Source: Cryptomeria japonica
Lineage: Eukaryota > Streptophyta > Pinopsida > Cupressales > Cupressaceae
Assembly: GCF_030272615.1 (NCBI RefSeq)
Contig: NC_081414.1
Coordinates: 233,354,733-233,418,732 of the forward strand
Direction of reading: 5' to 3'
DNA length: 64,000 nt
The notes beneath the pieces were generated by a model. That model searched no databases. It was not told the DNA's origin and was given only the letters and a program-made list of their open reading frames with translations. How positions within the stretch are numbered: the first letter of the stretch is position 1; each line of letters starts with the position of its first letter. The position numbers and the translations under genes are program-made. Below, piece after piece: positions 11,598 through 22,397 of this stretch.

Positions 11598-12373
11598 TGT
11601 AGACACCTAAAATTGTCATGTCTAATTAAATAAATATATTTGTTTATTTAATTATCTAAGCCTAATTCTTCTATTAATTGAATAAATCTTTATTTATTTA
11701 ATTAATTCATTTATCCTCTTCTAGCCTTATTTCTCATTTAAATAAATACATTTATTTATTTAAATTACCCTTTTCCTAAATTAAATAAATATTTTATTTA
11801 TTTAATTATCCCACTTCTATTAATTAAATAAATCTTTATTTATTTAATTTATTCATTAACCTTTTCTACCCATGACACATGTCATTCATCTCTTAATTCA
11901 TACACTACCTACCCCTTTCATTATTTTATTATTTCTTTTACCTACCCTCTAATCATAGCCGACCTCCGTTTACACCTCTCAATCTTATCCCTCCATTTCA
12001 TATAGTGTCTTCTATATAAGGAGATGCTTCCTTCATTATCAAACCCCCCCGTTGACTACTTAACTACACTACGCTTTTGAACATAGGCGATCCTACTTGC
12101 AACCACATTTCCATTCTTTGTTGAGCTCTTGTGCACACATAAAATCTAAGAGCAAATATATCAAACAAGATCAATGGAGATAGGAAGAATGGAGATCCAA
12201 ACCCTATTGGACATGTGATGGTATAATCTTTGTGATTTCATTTGATTTGCATTGTCTTAGGTAATCTTCATATGTTATGGTGGATCTTTGTTGTTGTTAG
12301 GCTAGGGTTTTGTGGTTGAATTCATTTAGCCTTTCAATATTGTTATTATTGTTATCCATTTTCACCATATACA
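11598..12373 (+). repeat. 3' LTR of the Tat element
   Basis: Starts TGTAGACACC straight after the polypurine tract. The U3 part (11620-11860) is a string of short inverted repeats made of AATTAAATAAA and TTTATTTAATT. A TATA box, TCTATATAAGG, lies at about 12011. The end at ATATACA (12373) is my best choice, as LINE coding sequence is readable from about 12395. No target duplication can be tested because the left end is missing. Confidence 0.7.
12011..12020 (+). promoter_or_regulatory. TATA box in the Tat LTR
   Basis: TCTATATAAG, about 413 bases into the LTR and followed by GC-containing sequence, is a good core promoter match for transcription of the element. Confidence 0.5.
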
Positions 12374-12394
12374 ATTCCTAAAAATAATGGAAAA

Positions 12395-13110
12395 CAGAAA
12401 GTATGTGCAAATTACATGGAGTTAAGCAAACCTACAAAGAAATCTTGGTCATCCTTAAGGAGTATGTTGTTAGCCCCAATGTTCTCTCTCAGAGTGGCAT
12501 CCTTAAGGAGTATGAAGTCAATGTTGTCAAGGGCTGGAATCTTGGTCATCATATGGTTACACCTAAGGTCAACCTCCGGGACAACATTAGTTAGAACTTT
12601 CCCCCCCAAGGTTGGGTCGAAATCAATTTTGATGGCACGACTAAAGGGAACGCGGGTCAAGCTGGTTGTGGTGGAGTGGAACAGGATCACAATGGCAACT
12701 TCATCTCTGCTATTGCTATCCCTCTTGGTAAACAGTTGCTGAAGCCATAGGGGCATATCATAGTCTTAAACTTGCAAAACAAAATAATTGTAAGCTTGTT
12801 TGGGTCGAGGGGGATTCTAAGTACATTATCAACTACCTTAAAGGAAATTATACTCCGGCTTGGAATGTTGCTATTTGAATGAAAAAAGCCAAAGACATTA
12901 TTAAAACCTTTGATAAATGTATGTTCACTCATGTTTATAGGAAAGCCAATGTGGTTGTTGACTTCCTTGCCAATAGGGAAGTGATGTGTAAGACCCAGCT
13001 TTGTTGGACCCATGGCGATAGGTTGGACTCTGAACTTGCGATGTATCTGCTCCACAAGCAAAGTCAGGGGAGTAAAGCTAATGATTATTAGTGCTATTAT
13101 GCCTTTGCAT
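12395..13110 (+). pseudogene. LINE (L1-type) ORF2 C-terminus with RNase H domain
   Basis: Reads through the end of a plant L1 ORF2. A connection region (TYKEILVILKEYVV) leads to an RVT_3-type RNase H: GWVEINFDGTTKGNAGQAGC (first Asp), AEAIGAYHSLKLA (Glu), LVWVEGDSKYIINYL (Asp) and HVYRKANVVVDFLANREV (last Asp). Plant L1 elements commonly carry such a domain at the ORF2 end. Stops occur near 12595 and 12876, and a frameshift near 12730 (frame 1 to frame 0) breaks the domain. The upstream part of ORF2 is missing because the Tat element ends here. Confidence 0.8.
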
Positions 13111-13239
13111 GTTTTTAAAACTGCCAATACCTTCTGTTCTGAGATAGGTGGCCAGAGAGGACATAATAATCTATGCAAATTTATTTCGCATTCTTTGTGG
13201 GTGATTTCATACATTTTCTGGAGGATTGCCTTAACTCTG

Positions 13240-14830
13240 GAAATTCACTGTAGAGAGAATTATAGAGGGCCTGAGAAAATGGGTGGTGCCAGAAAGAGAA
13301 TTGAGTTGCCTAGCTGTGTGCAACTTAAGAATGAAAAGAAGCTTTGGCGCATTTTGAAGAAAGGTGGGTTTACTAATTACATTGAGAGGCTTCAAGGGCG
13401 AAATCAAGATTTTGCTAAAAATTGAAAGGATGGCTCGATTATTCTTCACGGTCAGAGGGTCCTGGTAGATGAAGCCCTTATTTCTCACTAGGTTATCTAT
13501 GGATAGCATGAAGTATTATAGAGATAGGGTGTACATGGAGAAAGCTGTGTAGGGTTTCCCTAAGGAGGAAGAGGAGCGGGCTAAAATTGTCAAGAAGACG
13601 ACTAGCTAGTATGATATTGCAGTCATCAAACCTTTCTGGCAAAAGCTTCTCAAGGTAATTATGAGTTATCTTACTTTGGATGGTTAGTATACTAGAGTGT
13701 ATGGCTGCCATTTTGTTATTCTGAATTGTTTCCACCATGGAGTGAAAATGTCTTTCCCTTTCTACCTCATGTCTACCCTTAGGGCTAATTTCAGTGACCA
13801 CCGTAAGAACCTTGCTAAGTTTCCTATTGTGCATGAAGGCTTGCTAGTTCTTATTGATGCATATTTTCATGCTCTTCCTCCCCCTAAGTATTTTATCCAT
13901 ATTTCTTCTGAGAATGATGAGACTAGTGCGAGAGACTTTGAGAATGAGGATTCTGGGTCTAGGTCTGAGGAGACTACACCTCCCCTGAAAAAAGAAAAAG
14001 TGGAAACTCCTTCGAGCTCTAAACCCAAATCGAGGAAGGGTTCAATTGGTCATAAGAACATTGTTATGTCCTCCTCCTCTACTTCAGTTGAGATTGGCTC
14101 TCCCTCTTCTTTTGAGAAGGTTGATGACAATAAGAACCCTAGTAATGTCCCGACCTCTCCTCTTTCCTTTAAGGAGACTGGTAATATGGGTGTGGTTGGT
14201 ATTGCTGAACTTAATCCTAAAATTGATGAGCTAAATGATAAGAGGGAGGATTATGAAAATAGGCTAGGTTTAGCTCGTGATCATACAATCGACACCTTTA
14301 GTTTATTCAAGTGGCTATTTCATGAACTCAAAGAGATCCAAATTAACCAAAGAGCTTTGGGTAGCAAAATGGATTCCCTCCCTGTTGGCTCTTCTCTTGG
14401 TTTGCACAATGATGGGAACTGGATTGAGGATGAGAATAATTCGGCCATGGACTGTATCAAGAAAATAGGGGAAGGGGATGACCAGATTAAGAAAAATCTG
14501 GAGGAACACATCAACCGGGTTGAGGATGGCTACAAAAAAATCCAGGTTACCCTCAAGACCATTATGCTTAGCAGTCATAAAATTGTTAAACAATCTGCAA
14601 TGGTTATGAATACCATGGTGAAAAGCCTGAACCAATCGGATAAGGTTGTTGTTGTTATCAGTGAGGAAGCTGAGGCAGCTCAAAGTGGTGAAGGACCCTG
14701 CAAAAGGACTCGGGGAAACATGAAGAAGGTGACCTTTCAGAACTTGGATCATAACTCTATGCAGGATGTTGGGGACACCATGAATTCCCTAGAGGTTGAG
14801 ATCGCTGAGACCCTTAGAAGACTAATGTAA
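13240..14830 (+). pseudogene. Unrecognised coding region downstream of the LINE RNase H, about 510 codons
   Basis: I do not recognise this product. Readable stretches are SCVQLKNEKKLWRILKKGGF (frame 1, about 13312), a block around 13500-13690 (MKYYRDRVYMEKAV, PFWQKLLKVIMSYLTLDG) and the open frame 13697-14830 (377 codons). Visible features are a compact N-terminal globular part up to about 13900 (YGCHFVILNCFHHG, KFPIVHEGLLVLIDAYF), then a Ser/Glu/Pro-rich linker (13905-14180), then a helical, probably coiled-coil tail (LNDKREDYENRL; IKKNLEEHINRVEDGYKKIQ). It shares the strand of the LINE and is followed by a LINE-like 3' tail, so it may be an extra LINE ORF or a captured gene. Several internal stops are TAG. 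Confidence 0.6.
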
Positions 14831-15065
14831 TTGGGTTGTTTTTTGTTGCTGGTTCTTTCTATGTCTAGGTTTGGTCTTTTTGCTATGTTTTTGTGCCTGG
14901 CTGGGCTTTTTCTGTCTCTTTGGTTGCCGATTTCTATGCCTATCCTTACAACCCATTTTGTTTTGGAAGTTGCTTTCTGATTATAATCCTCTTAAAATCA
15001 TTTTGTAAAGGGTTTCGGGGTCCCTTGAAAACCTGTTTTTGCTTTAATCCAAAACAAAGCTACAA
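14831..15065 (+). other. LINE-like 3' untranslated tail
   Basis: T- and G-rich sequence (GTTGTTTTTTGTTGCTGG) leading to TTTGTAAAGGGTTTCGGGG and ending GCTTTAATCCAAAAC. This composition is usual for the 3' end of plant L1 elements. There is no long poly(A), so the end is not certain. Confidence 0.45.
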
Positions 15066-15099
15066 AGAAATATTACTTCCCTCTACCCTTCATTGATCA

Positions 15100-15543
15100 A
15101 ACATTAGATAAACTTTTTGAAATTTGTTATTTTTCCTTTCTTGATGGATTTAGTGGATATAATTAGATACAAGTGGCCCTAGAGTACTAGGATAAAACTA
15201 CAATTACATGTCCATGGGGAACAAATGCTTATAGAGTTCTTCCTTTTGGACTTTGTATCGCTCCTACAACTTTCCAACAAGCTGCTTTAGACATTTTTGC
15301 TAATTTGACAACAACTTATATTGAGGCTTTTATATATGATTTTACAATCCATGGTAAGAATTATGAATAGGAATTGGGAAGTATGAACCAAATCTTCCAA
15401 ATATTCAAAGATCATAGATTGTCCTTGAATCATGAGAAGTACTTATTAATGATGATTGAGGGCATTGTCTTAGGACATCACATAAATTCCACAGAAAGAA
15501 TCAAAGTAGATCCAAATAATGTTGAAGTCTTTCAATGTTTCAC
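15100..15543 (+). pseudogene. Ty3/gypsy reverse transcriptase fragment
   Basis: Decayed palm region: FLDGFSGYN, then TCPWGTNAYRVLPFGL, IAPTTFQQAALDIFANLT, a degenerate active site at about 15325 (AFIYDFTIHG, where YxDD is expected), then IFKDHRLSLNHEKYLLMM and EGIVLGHHINSTERIKVDP. It ends abruptly at about 15543 against a sequence I read as the start of a copia LTR. There are several stops. It differs from both full gypsy elements in this window, so it is a third lineage. Confidence 0.75.
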
Positions 15544-15545
15544 AA

Positions 15546-16357
15546 TGTTAGGATAAGGTTACATTAACATTGCAATCTTAAGCCATTCACATGTCTCCAT
15601 GTTCCTTGGAAAGTGTTCCCTAGGACATTTGAGAAAATATTAAATATTTATACTTTATGAATATTTCTAATTGCATTTTAAATTGGTGAACATGAATAGG
15701 TTATAAAGATGAATTAAAATTGACAAAATAAACTATTTCCCATGTCCATATTGAGACATAAAAGGTCATGCATAAGGAGAACAATTTTGAGGAGAGAAAA
15801 GGTGTCCATTTGGGGATCTAAATAGTCACTAGAAGTTATGGAATACTTGGAATGTCTAAAGCATATTTGCCTTTGATTTTGGCACCCAAATAGGAGTCAC
15901 TTGAAGATTTTTATTTTTATATTGTTTCTTGGCTATTCATTCTCCAAGTTTGAGTTTTTAGCAAGTAGTTTTGGCCTCTTATTTTGGGAAAACAATAGTG
16001 TTTTTTCCTCTTCCATTTGGCTATAAACTGGAGCCAAGGAATATTTGTTTTTATCATAGTTTATTTGAGTTTTACGAGTAGTTTAAGGATCATTCAGAGA
16101 AGTGAAGTGTATTATTGTTTTAGTCTCTCTTTTGAAGATTCATAATATACTTTCCCTTGTTCTCTGTTGGGTTTTTTTTCTAAAAGGATTTGTACACATA
16201 AATATAGTGTCACTTATGGTCTGATAGATTTCATATTTATGTTGAATGCTGAAATCATGTTCATATCAGATTTAGTTTCATATTTGGTAATATTTTTAGA
16301 TTTGTAATCACATGAGAAACTTAATATCGCAAGCTTCTTTCATGTTGTTTATTAATA
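15546..16357 (+). repeat. Probable 5' LTR of a decayed copia element
   Basis: Starts TGTTAGGATAAGG after the gypsy RT fragment and ends just before a primer binding site at 16360. No second LTR copy was found, so both ends are inferred from the PBS and from the point where RT similarity stops. Confidence 0.45.
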
Positions 16358-16359
16358 TT

Positions 16360-16370
16360 TGGTATTAGAG
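16360..16370 (+). other. Primer binding site (initiator tRNA-Met type) of the copia element
   Basis: TGGTATTAGAG is one change from the TGGTATCAGAG found at 25407 and 35401. It lies 124 bases upstream of the copia gag start. Confidence 0.7.
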
Positions 16371-16483
16371 TTAACAATTTTGTTGAGAGGGGGACACATT
16401 TTTCTCTAAGTGTTGAAGGCTTTTTGTTGTAGTGGTAGCTTTTGTTGTGTAGTTTTGTAGATTTTAGAAAAAAATTAAAATCC

Positions 16484-16937
16484 ATGGATTCTACTTCTCA
16501 CATAAATATTTATAAATTCGATGGCACTAACTATGAGATGTATAAACTAGAGATGGAAGATCCTTTGGAAGAAAGAGATCAATGGTTGCTAGTTTCACAT
16601 TAAAAGAAACTAGAGGACTCCACTTTATCAGATGATTGCTTGAAAAAAACAGACAAGAAGGCAAGAGGAGCTATTCAGTTGTGTCTTATCAATTTTGTCC
16701 CCTTGAATTTCTTTGAAGAAGATTTTGCATATAAGTTGTGGAAGATGATTGCTAACATTTACCAATATAAAAGTTTGTCTAGTAAGTTATATCTCAAGAG
16801 AGGTTATATTATTTGAAAAAAAAGGGGGTGAATCATTACTGATTATTTGAATTTGTTTAATTTGATAATAAGTTAGCTTGCATTGATAAATGTTAAATTA
16901 GAAGATGAAGATAAATGTGTCGTATGTAAAATTCATA
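16484..16937 (+). pseudogene. gag: Copia gag fragment
   Basis: ATG at 16484 starts MDSTSHINIYKFDGTNYEM. It continues MYKLEMEDPLEERDQWLL, KKARGAIQLCLINFVPLNFF and LEDEDKCVV, all in the order of a Ty1/copia gag (UBN2 family). It is broken by several stops and cut off at about 16937, where a Tat-type LTR on the minus strand begins. The matching integrase and RT pieces lie at 21230-22258, so this element was split by that insertion. Confidence 0.75.
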
Positions 16938-16938
16938 A

Positions 16939-18198
16939 TGTAATCAATCAGAAGTCCAAGGGAAATCACGAATCCCTATCCTAATAGAATTTAAATAAAA
17001 CTCAATGAAATAATGCAAAACAAGAAATAGGAATGTAAAATCTATCAATTAATTATCCCTATTCCATGACTGCATGTAGCTTCCATTGTTCTTCTCTTCT
17101 TTGTAGTATGGTGGCTCTCAGATATCGTGCTTGCAACCTGTAAATGACACAAAGATTCAAAGTTCGTGATTGTTGAAAATAGAGATTGAATGCTCAATTT
17201 ATAGATAATTAGAGAGGATCGATTGAGAGGTGGAACAAATTGATTAAGAGGTGGAACTCAGGTGAGCTCACATGCTGATTGATAGTTGAACTGTTGATTT
17301 GGAGGTTGAACTCAATTGATTGAATAACTAGTTGAGAAAAAAGATGATTGAAAGATGAAAAAGAATGATTGGAGGAAATAAAGAGGAGGAGATAGTTAAC
17401 TGATTGAGAGCTTTATTTAGAAAAAGCTAACTAAAAGATAGAAATAGGAATGAAGAGATAATTGAATTAATTAATTTAGCATGTGCTTGCACTTTGACTT
17501 TGATTTTCAATTTAATATTTGCATGAGAATTAATTCAAATATTGAATTTATTTTAAATTCAATTTGTTATTTGAATATATTTAGAACTTGACTTTGATTT
17601 TCAATTTGATCTTTGAAATCATGCACATGTATTTGAAATTAGAAGAATATGAATTTGAATTTGAATTTAAAGAATTAATTAAATTAAATGAAATTAGAAT
17701 TTTGGGATTTGGAATTGGAATTTGAAGAATTAATGTAATTAGAAGGATAAATTAGTTAATTAAATAATTTAAATAAATAATTTAAACATTTAGAAATTGA
17801 ATTTAATTAAATAATAAAGATGATTTAAATTAAAGGATTAAAATCATAATTAATTAAATAATAAATATTAATTAATATTTAGAAAAGGGTTGAATGATTA
17901 ATTGATTAGAAATAGAAATAGAAATAGAAAATAGAATTTATTTAAATAATAAAGATTATTTAAATTGAAGGATTAATAATCATAATTAATTAAATAATAA
18001 ATATTTCATTAATCATTAGCAAATGGTTTAAATGATTAAATGATGATAGAATTAAAAATAGAATAATTAGTAAGATGACGAGGAAATATGAATTTAGAAG
18101 AATAAGATTAATTAATTTAATCAAATAATTAATGAATTATTTAATCAATTAGAGGAATAATGAGTACATGATCAATGAGACATTTTTAGGTGTCTACA
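16939..18198 (-). repeat. Tat-type LTR on the minus strand
   Basis: Read on minus, it starts TGTAGACACC at 18198, next to the same polypurine tract as the first Tat element, and ends ...GATTGATTACA at 16939. It has the same build: a U3 full of AATTAAATAAT-type inverted repeats (17500-18180), then a TATA-like CTATAAATTG at about 17204. It is 1260 bp, against about 776 bp for the LTR at 11598, so the two are related but not the same subfamily. Confidence 0.7.
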
Positions 18199-18216
18199 TT
18201 TGCCCCTCTTTGAGAC
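18199..18216 (-). other. Polypurine tract beside the minus-strand Tat LTR
   Basis: On minus it reads CTCAAAGAGGGGCAAA directly before TGTAGACACC, nearly identical to 11583-11597. It fixes the orientation of this fragment as minus. Confidence 0.75.
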
Positions 18217-18477
18217 AAAGTCAAAATGACATTGTTTCAAAGAAAATGAAAAAATTTCCTGCCCCAGTATGCCTTGGTAACACTGTATAGTGTAAATATG
18301 CCCCCTTGGAAAAGGTAGTCAAAAAATTCGGAAATTGAGACCATATTTTCGATATCAGTATAATGAGAAATCGTGTGAAGTTTCATGCAATTTTGAGATC
18401 GTTTGAGTAGCCTACAAGTTGTTTGAAATTCATGGGGACCACAGGCGTCAGTGTGAAAAAAAAACCCTAATTTTGAG

Positions 18478-18489
18478 CTATAAATAGAG
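18478..18489 (+). promoter_or_regulatory. TATA box of the second PMD gene
   Basis: CTATAAATAGAG is a near-consensus plant TATA box about 100 bases upstream of the ATG at 18579. It is antisense to the host retroelement, as in the first copy. Confidence 0.65.
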
Positions 18490-18578
18490 AGGTTGGCCTT
18501 TCATTTGCTCATTTGCATTGTGTTGAGTTCTTGGAGATCCTTGCGAGTCTTTTGCTTTCCTATAAGTATTTGATCATC

Positions 18579-20925
18579 ATGGCTGGCTATAGGGCCTGAG
18601 TGTACTTGTCTGACCGAGTACGTTCTTATCAGAGACCTCCGGGGACTAGCAACATGGTATGTTTCCAAATTTTTTGCTTAATGTTTTGCCTGTTTTTGTA
18701 ATTTTTTCAAATTTTTTCCAGAGATTTAATTTTTAGTCATCACGCATACGCCTTGTCGATTTTCACGCATTAGCGTTAAGTGTCACACAAACGCCTTAAG
18801 TGTACCACAAGAGCTTAAGTGTTACACATAGGTTGTAGTTGTCACACATATGTTTATCTGTTTACACATTAGCTCATATGCTCATGCATACATGTTAAAT
18901 GTCACGCATAAGTATAAAATGTAACGCATTAGTGTAAAATGCAACACATAAGTGTTAAACATTATGCATTCGTTGTAAATTGAAGTTTTTTTGTCATGCG
19001 TATGATCATTTTTCTTAATCGCATTATTCGATATTTGACATTTTCAATATTTTCTCTATGGAGGAGAATATTGGAGTTTTATAATGTCGACAGAGTAAAC
19101 CCATTGGACTTAATCTTCGAGCCGAGTTACTTGATGAGGAGATTGCATATATTCGACATTTGGGATTATATCATGTTTTACATTTGCCCAAAATTACGAC
19201 CAACAGGGCCTTGATTACAACGTTAGCAGAGCGGTGGCATTCTGAGACATGTACCTTCCATCTTCCTACCGGTGAGACATCCATTACTTTAGAGGATGTT
19301 TGGTGTATACTGCATAATCCCATCCATGGTGCAAGAGTTGTATATGATCATGACGATGGCATTGCTGGATTGTGTTCCCTTTTTGAGTGTGAAGAGCAGG
19401 ATTTACAGATTAGTGGTCATTATGATATCCCTTGGGATTACTTAGACTATGATGATCTTACTATAGTATTGTGCAGTATCGTAGGTGGTTTGTTGATTCC
19501 TGACAGACGAGGCCATGACTTTCCAGTTGGATGGGGCAGAGTGCTCCATGATATGTTTGTTCATCATCAAGTATATGCTTGGGGTCCTTGTCTATTAACC
19601 ATGGTTTATTATCAGATGCACAATATTGTATACTTGGGATACTGATTGATCAGTTGTGGTGTGCCCTTGCTCCTGACTTGGGCTTGGGAGCACATTTTTA
19701 TCTCGAGGCCAGTTATTCATGTTGACTTGTAGCCTGAGGAGCCATATGCGTACATATACACACCTGGTTCAGGTAACACCTTGTACTGGCGACATCAGCT
19801 TGATATCTTGTAACATTTTATTTGGAGACCATATTTAGATTTCCCCGGTTGGGCAGATGATGCACAACACTTGCCTTTCTGCAAACAATAGAGATATGTT
19901 ATTGGGAGGACCGTTGAGACACAAAGGATTATTGAGATGTCTCTTCTAGGATGGGTACTCAGACAATTTGGAGAGATAAAGGTGACACCTGTTGTTACAA
20001 CATACTTTGCTCATGTTTCTCGTGAGGTTTCTAATTGGGATGCATGCATACAACCACATGTGGCGGCTGTCGAGTTTGATACTCTTCAGGCATTACCGTG
20101 GGGTTGGAGTACAGGTGCAGTAGATCCAGGGACTACTCCTGAGTATGATGCATGATGGGCTAGACATAGGCCTATTCCACTATCTGATCTGACTATTCCT
20201 ATCACAACACAATAGATACAACATCCTAGATAGTGACTGATGATTGACATGGGGGAGAGGAGGGCGAAGGAGGAGATGAGGGAGGAGAGGAGGACATTGG
20301 TGGAGACACCAAGTATATGAGCAGTGGAGATGACGATGATTCCTCAGAGTCATCAAGTAGAGAGGATGGGGGAGATGATGATATGTCAGAGTTGGAGGAT
20401 GTTCCTACTGCAGAGGGGGGAGGAGGAGGACAGGGTGGTGATGGAGATGATGATGATCCGCAAATTCTTAGAGCTTGGATTCAGAGTCTAGAGGATGAGG
20501 TTGCTAGACTTAGGCAATGATGAGATGCTGAGCGAGAGGCATTCTGCAGAGACTACGGTGCATTAGAGACCAAGAGAGATTATCTCTAGAGGGAGATGGA
20601 TGACGCAGTTAGATGGTCACAGATGGTTCAGGCTGCCTATGATCAACATTTTGCTCCAGGTACCGATGCACGTAGACAGTCTGACAGGCTCTATTATGGT
20701 ATACAAGAGGTTTTTTATTATCAACAACTCTACCATGAGTTTGTACTTGAGGGATAGAGAGCTCCTAGCTTTAGTGAGGTTAGAGGTCATTCTGGTTAGA
20801 GTAGGACTTCTACACAGAGGACCAGTAGTGGTGGTGTCATGGGTCCACCTCGACATCCTAGGGATGGATCTAGCCGGTAGGATCCACCTATTGACAGAGG
20901 TAGTGTGGGTTGATACATTGAGATC
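18579..20925 (+). pseudogene. Second antisense PMD gene, in a minus-strand Tat fragment
   Basis: Exon 1 is 18579-18656 (DRVRSYQRPPGTSN matches DRVRRYQRP of the first copy; TGA at 18597). The intron, 18657-19063, has donor ATG|GTATGT and acceptor CTATGGAG. Exon 2 from 19064 is in phase. Exactly 21 residues lie from the exon start to the shared LRAE motif in both copies. The PMD core is NRALITTLAERWHSETCTFH, followed by LEDVWCILHNPIHG and the C-terminal half (IVGGLLIPDRRGHDF, GWGRVLHDMFVHHQVYAWGP). After about 20160 the frame shifts to an acidic Asp/Gly/Glu linker (20300-20450), a coiled coil (LRAWIQSLEDEVARLRQ) and YYQQLYHEFVLEG. The stops present are compatible with C-to-T change. It is longer and better preserved than the copy at 9880-11260. 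Confidence 0.8.
18730..18975. repeat. Minisatellite in the PMD intron (CACGCATAAGTGTTAAATGT units)
   Basis: About ten imperfect copies of a 20-24 base unit TCACGCAT(A/T)AG(C/T)GTTAA(A/G)TG. It lies wholly within the intron of the PMD gene, as do the unrelated repeats in the first copy's intron. Confidence 0.75.
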
Positions 20926-21170
20926 ATGTTATCTGAGCCTTTGGGCCTGTTCTATGATTATTGTATTCTGACACATTTCCATTTTTGAGTTATATATATG
21001 ATATGCAGTTTTTTGGCAGTGATCTATTATGCTTTGTTTTCCATGTATATTGTATGATGCTATGTGCTATGCGATGCATGTCTATATGGGTTATATATGA
21101 TTTTTTATGAATGGAATGGTTTCTACATGATTTATAATGCATGTATGAGGTGGCACCAATAATTGGGTCA
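20926..21170. other. Unassigned spacer at the broken end of the Tat fragment
   Basis: AT-rich sequence with many ATGTATGATG-like words and no coding signal. The right end of the minus-strand Tat fragment must lie here. Its pol and 5' LTR are missing. Confidence 0.4.
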
Positions 21171-21174
21171 CATT

Positions 21175-21640
21175 GGTGGAAAATGTCTTAGGCCCATTCT
21201 AAATAAAAATTTGGTTCACAATCGTTTTGATTATTCTATTAACAAAAATGACCTCTATGATCATTGTATGGTTGGTAAATAGAATAGATCATCATTTCCT
21301 AAATGTATCTATAAGGCAATGAGATCATTATAAATCATTCATTCGGATGTGTGTAATCTAGTGGATGTTGTTTCTTTAGGTAAATATTGGTATAATGTTT
21401 CCTTCATTCATGATTTCTCAAGCTACAATTAGATTTAACTTATGCTTTCTAAATATGAAGTTTTTAATAAGTTTAAGGAATTTAAGGCCTTAGTGGAAAG
21501 GAAATTAGATTATAAGATAAAAGAATTGACGATTGAAAATTGGTATGAATATTGTTCTAGGGAATTTGACAAGTTCCAGAAGAATGTAAGTATTGTTTGA
21601 TAGAAGATGCACATGTGGAAAAAAAATTAGATGGATCAGA
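21175..21640 (+). pseudogene. Copia integrase fragment
   Basis: Weak but ordered matches to Ty1/copia GAG-pre-integrase and integrase. DLYDHCMVG (zinc-binding region, about 21250) is followed by SDVCNLVDVVSLG (first catalytic Asp region, about 21347), YNVSFIHDFS, NKFKEFKALVERKLDYKIK and ENWYEYCSREFDKFQKN (region of the second catalytic Asp, where DN is degenerate). There are numerous stops. Its order fits the gag at 16484 and the RT at 21820. Confidence 0.65.
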
Positions 21641-21819
21641 GGATGAAGAAGAAGAAGAGGGATCAAAGAGTTTGAATGATGTTCATAATGAGTACACAGA
21701 GGAAGATGAACAAGTTGAGCCAATTACTCCTACTTGAAGAGGTCCACAAGACTACAAAATCAATTTGATAGGTATAGCCCTCCAGATTTCTATTGTATAT
21801 TTACTTCATTGGTGATGAA

Positions 21820-22258
21820 CCTTGATCCTTTATAGAGGCTCTCTCTTTGGAGGAAAGTGAGTATTGGATGTAGGCCATGCAAGAGGAGATAATGGCCTTG
21901 GACATTTGTGACACCTGGGATCTTGTACATTTTTTTTGAAGGAAGGAAGCCCATTGGATGCAATTGGATATTCAAAAATAATTTTGGAGCATATGGTTGG
22001 TTATAGTGGTACAATGCCAGAGTGGTGGCCAAGGACTACTCCTAGAGAGAGGGAGTTGGTTTTGGTGAAATTTTCTCTCCTGTTGCAAAATTGACTTCTA
22101 TATATTCTCTTTGTTTATTATTTCCACTTGTGATTTTTAGATAGAGAAAATATATGTTCAAATTTATTTCTTGTATGTGAATCTAGAGGAGGAGATTTAT
22201 ATGCAACAACTTGACAATTTTGTCATGAAAGGGAAAATAATTGGTTTGTAAGTTTGTT
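21820..22258 (+). pseudogene. Copia reverse transcriptase N-terminal fragment
   Basis: AMQEEIMALDICDTWDL, then EGRKPIGCNWIFKNNFGA, ARVVAKDYS, REGVGFGEIFSPVAKLTSI and EEEIYMQQLDNFVMKGK-type sequence are the standard order of the copia RT N-terminus. It has several stops and frame changes. It breaks off at 22258, where the X LTR begins, and I could not find its continuation later in the window. Confidence 0.75.
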
Positions 22259-22397
22259 TGTTGAAAATTTTGTAAACTAGGTGAATGCACAAAATTGTAG
22301 TTTCAAGCACAACAAATGAGATTTAACCTCTCCTATTCTTCTAAGGGGAGGCTCCCCCTTTAACTTACTACTCTATGTTACTAAAATAAGATAAAAC
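22259..22397 (-). repeat. Partial LTR of gypsy element X (left copy)
   Basis: TGTTGAAAATTTTGTAAACT onward matches 31459-31591 for about 130 bases with few differences, and then continues ATAAAACTTTTAATT. The right copy is cut at exactly that point by the giant transposon. On minus this is the 3' end of the LTR (...TTTTCAACA). The rest of this LTR is missing. Confidence 0.7.

Larger units (their letters stand above)
1..12373 (+). mobile_element. Ty3/gypsy Tat-lineage LTR retrotransposon, 5' LTR outside the window
   Basis: Order on the plus strand: leader, gag, protease, reverse transcriptase, RNase H, a second archaeal-type RNase H, integrase, a long non-coding stretch with an antisense PMD gene, a polypurine tract, and an LTR beginning TGTAGACACC. 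The second RNase H between the pol RNase H and integrase is an established hallmark of the Tat lineage, as are extra ORFs between pol and the 3' LTR. No chromodomain follows integrase. Coding is dead (16 internal stops, mutated RT active site). The 3' LTR end near 12373 (...ATATACA) is uncertain because the 5' LTR is not available for comparison. The flanking sequence at about 12395 is LINE coding sequence, so the element probably landed in a LINE. Confidence 0.88.

Noticed and set aside
11343-11633. 96-codon plus-strand ORF before the Tat 3' LTR
   Set aside because: It overlaps the antisense PMD promoter and the polypurine tract and runs into the LTR. No family features.
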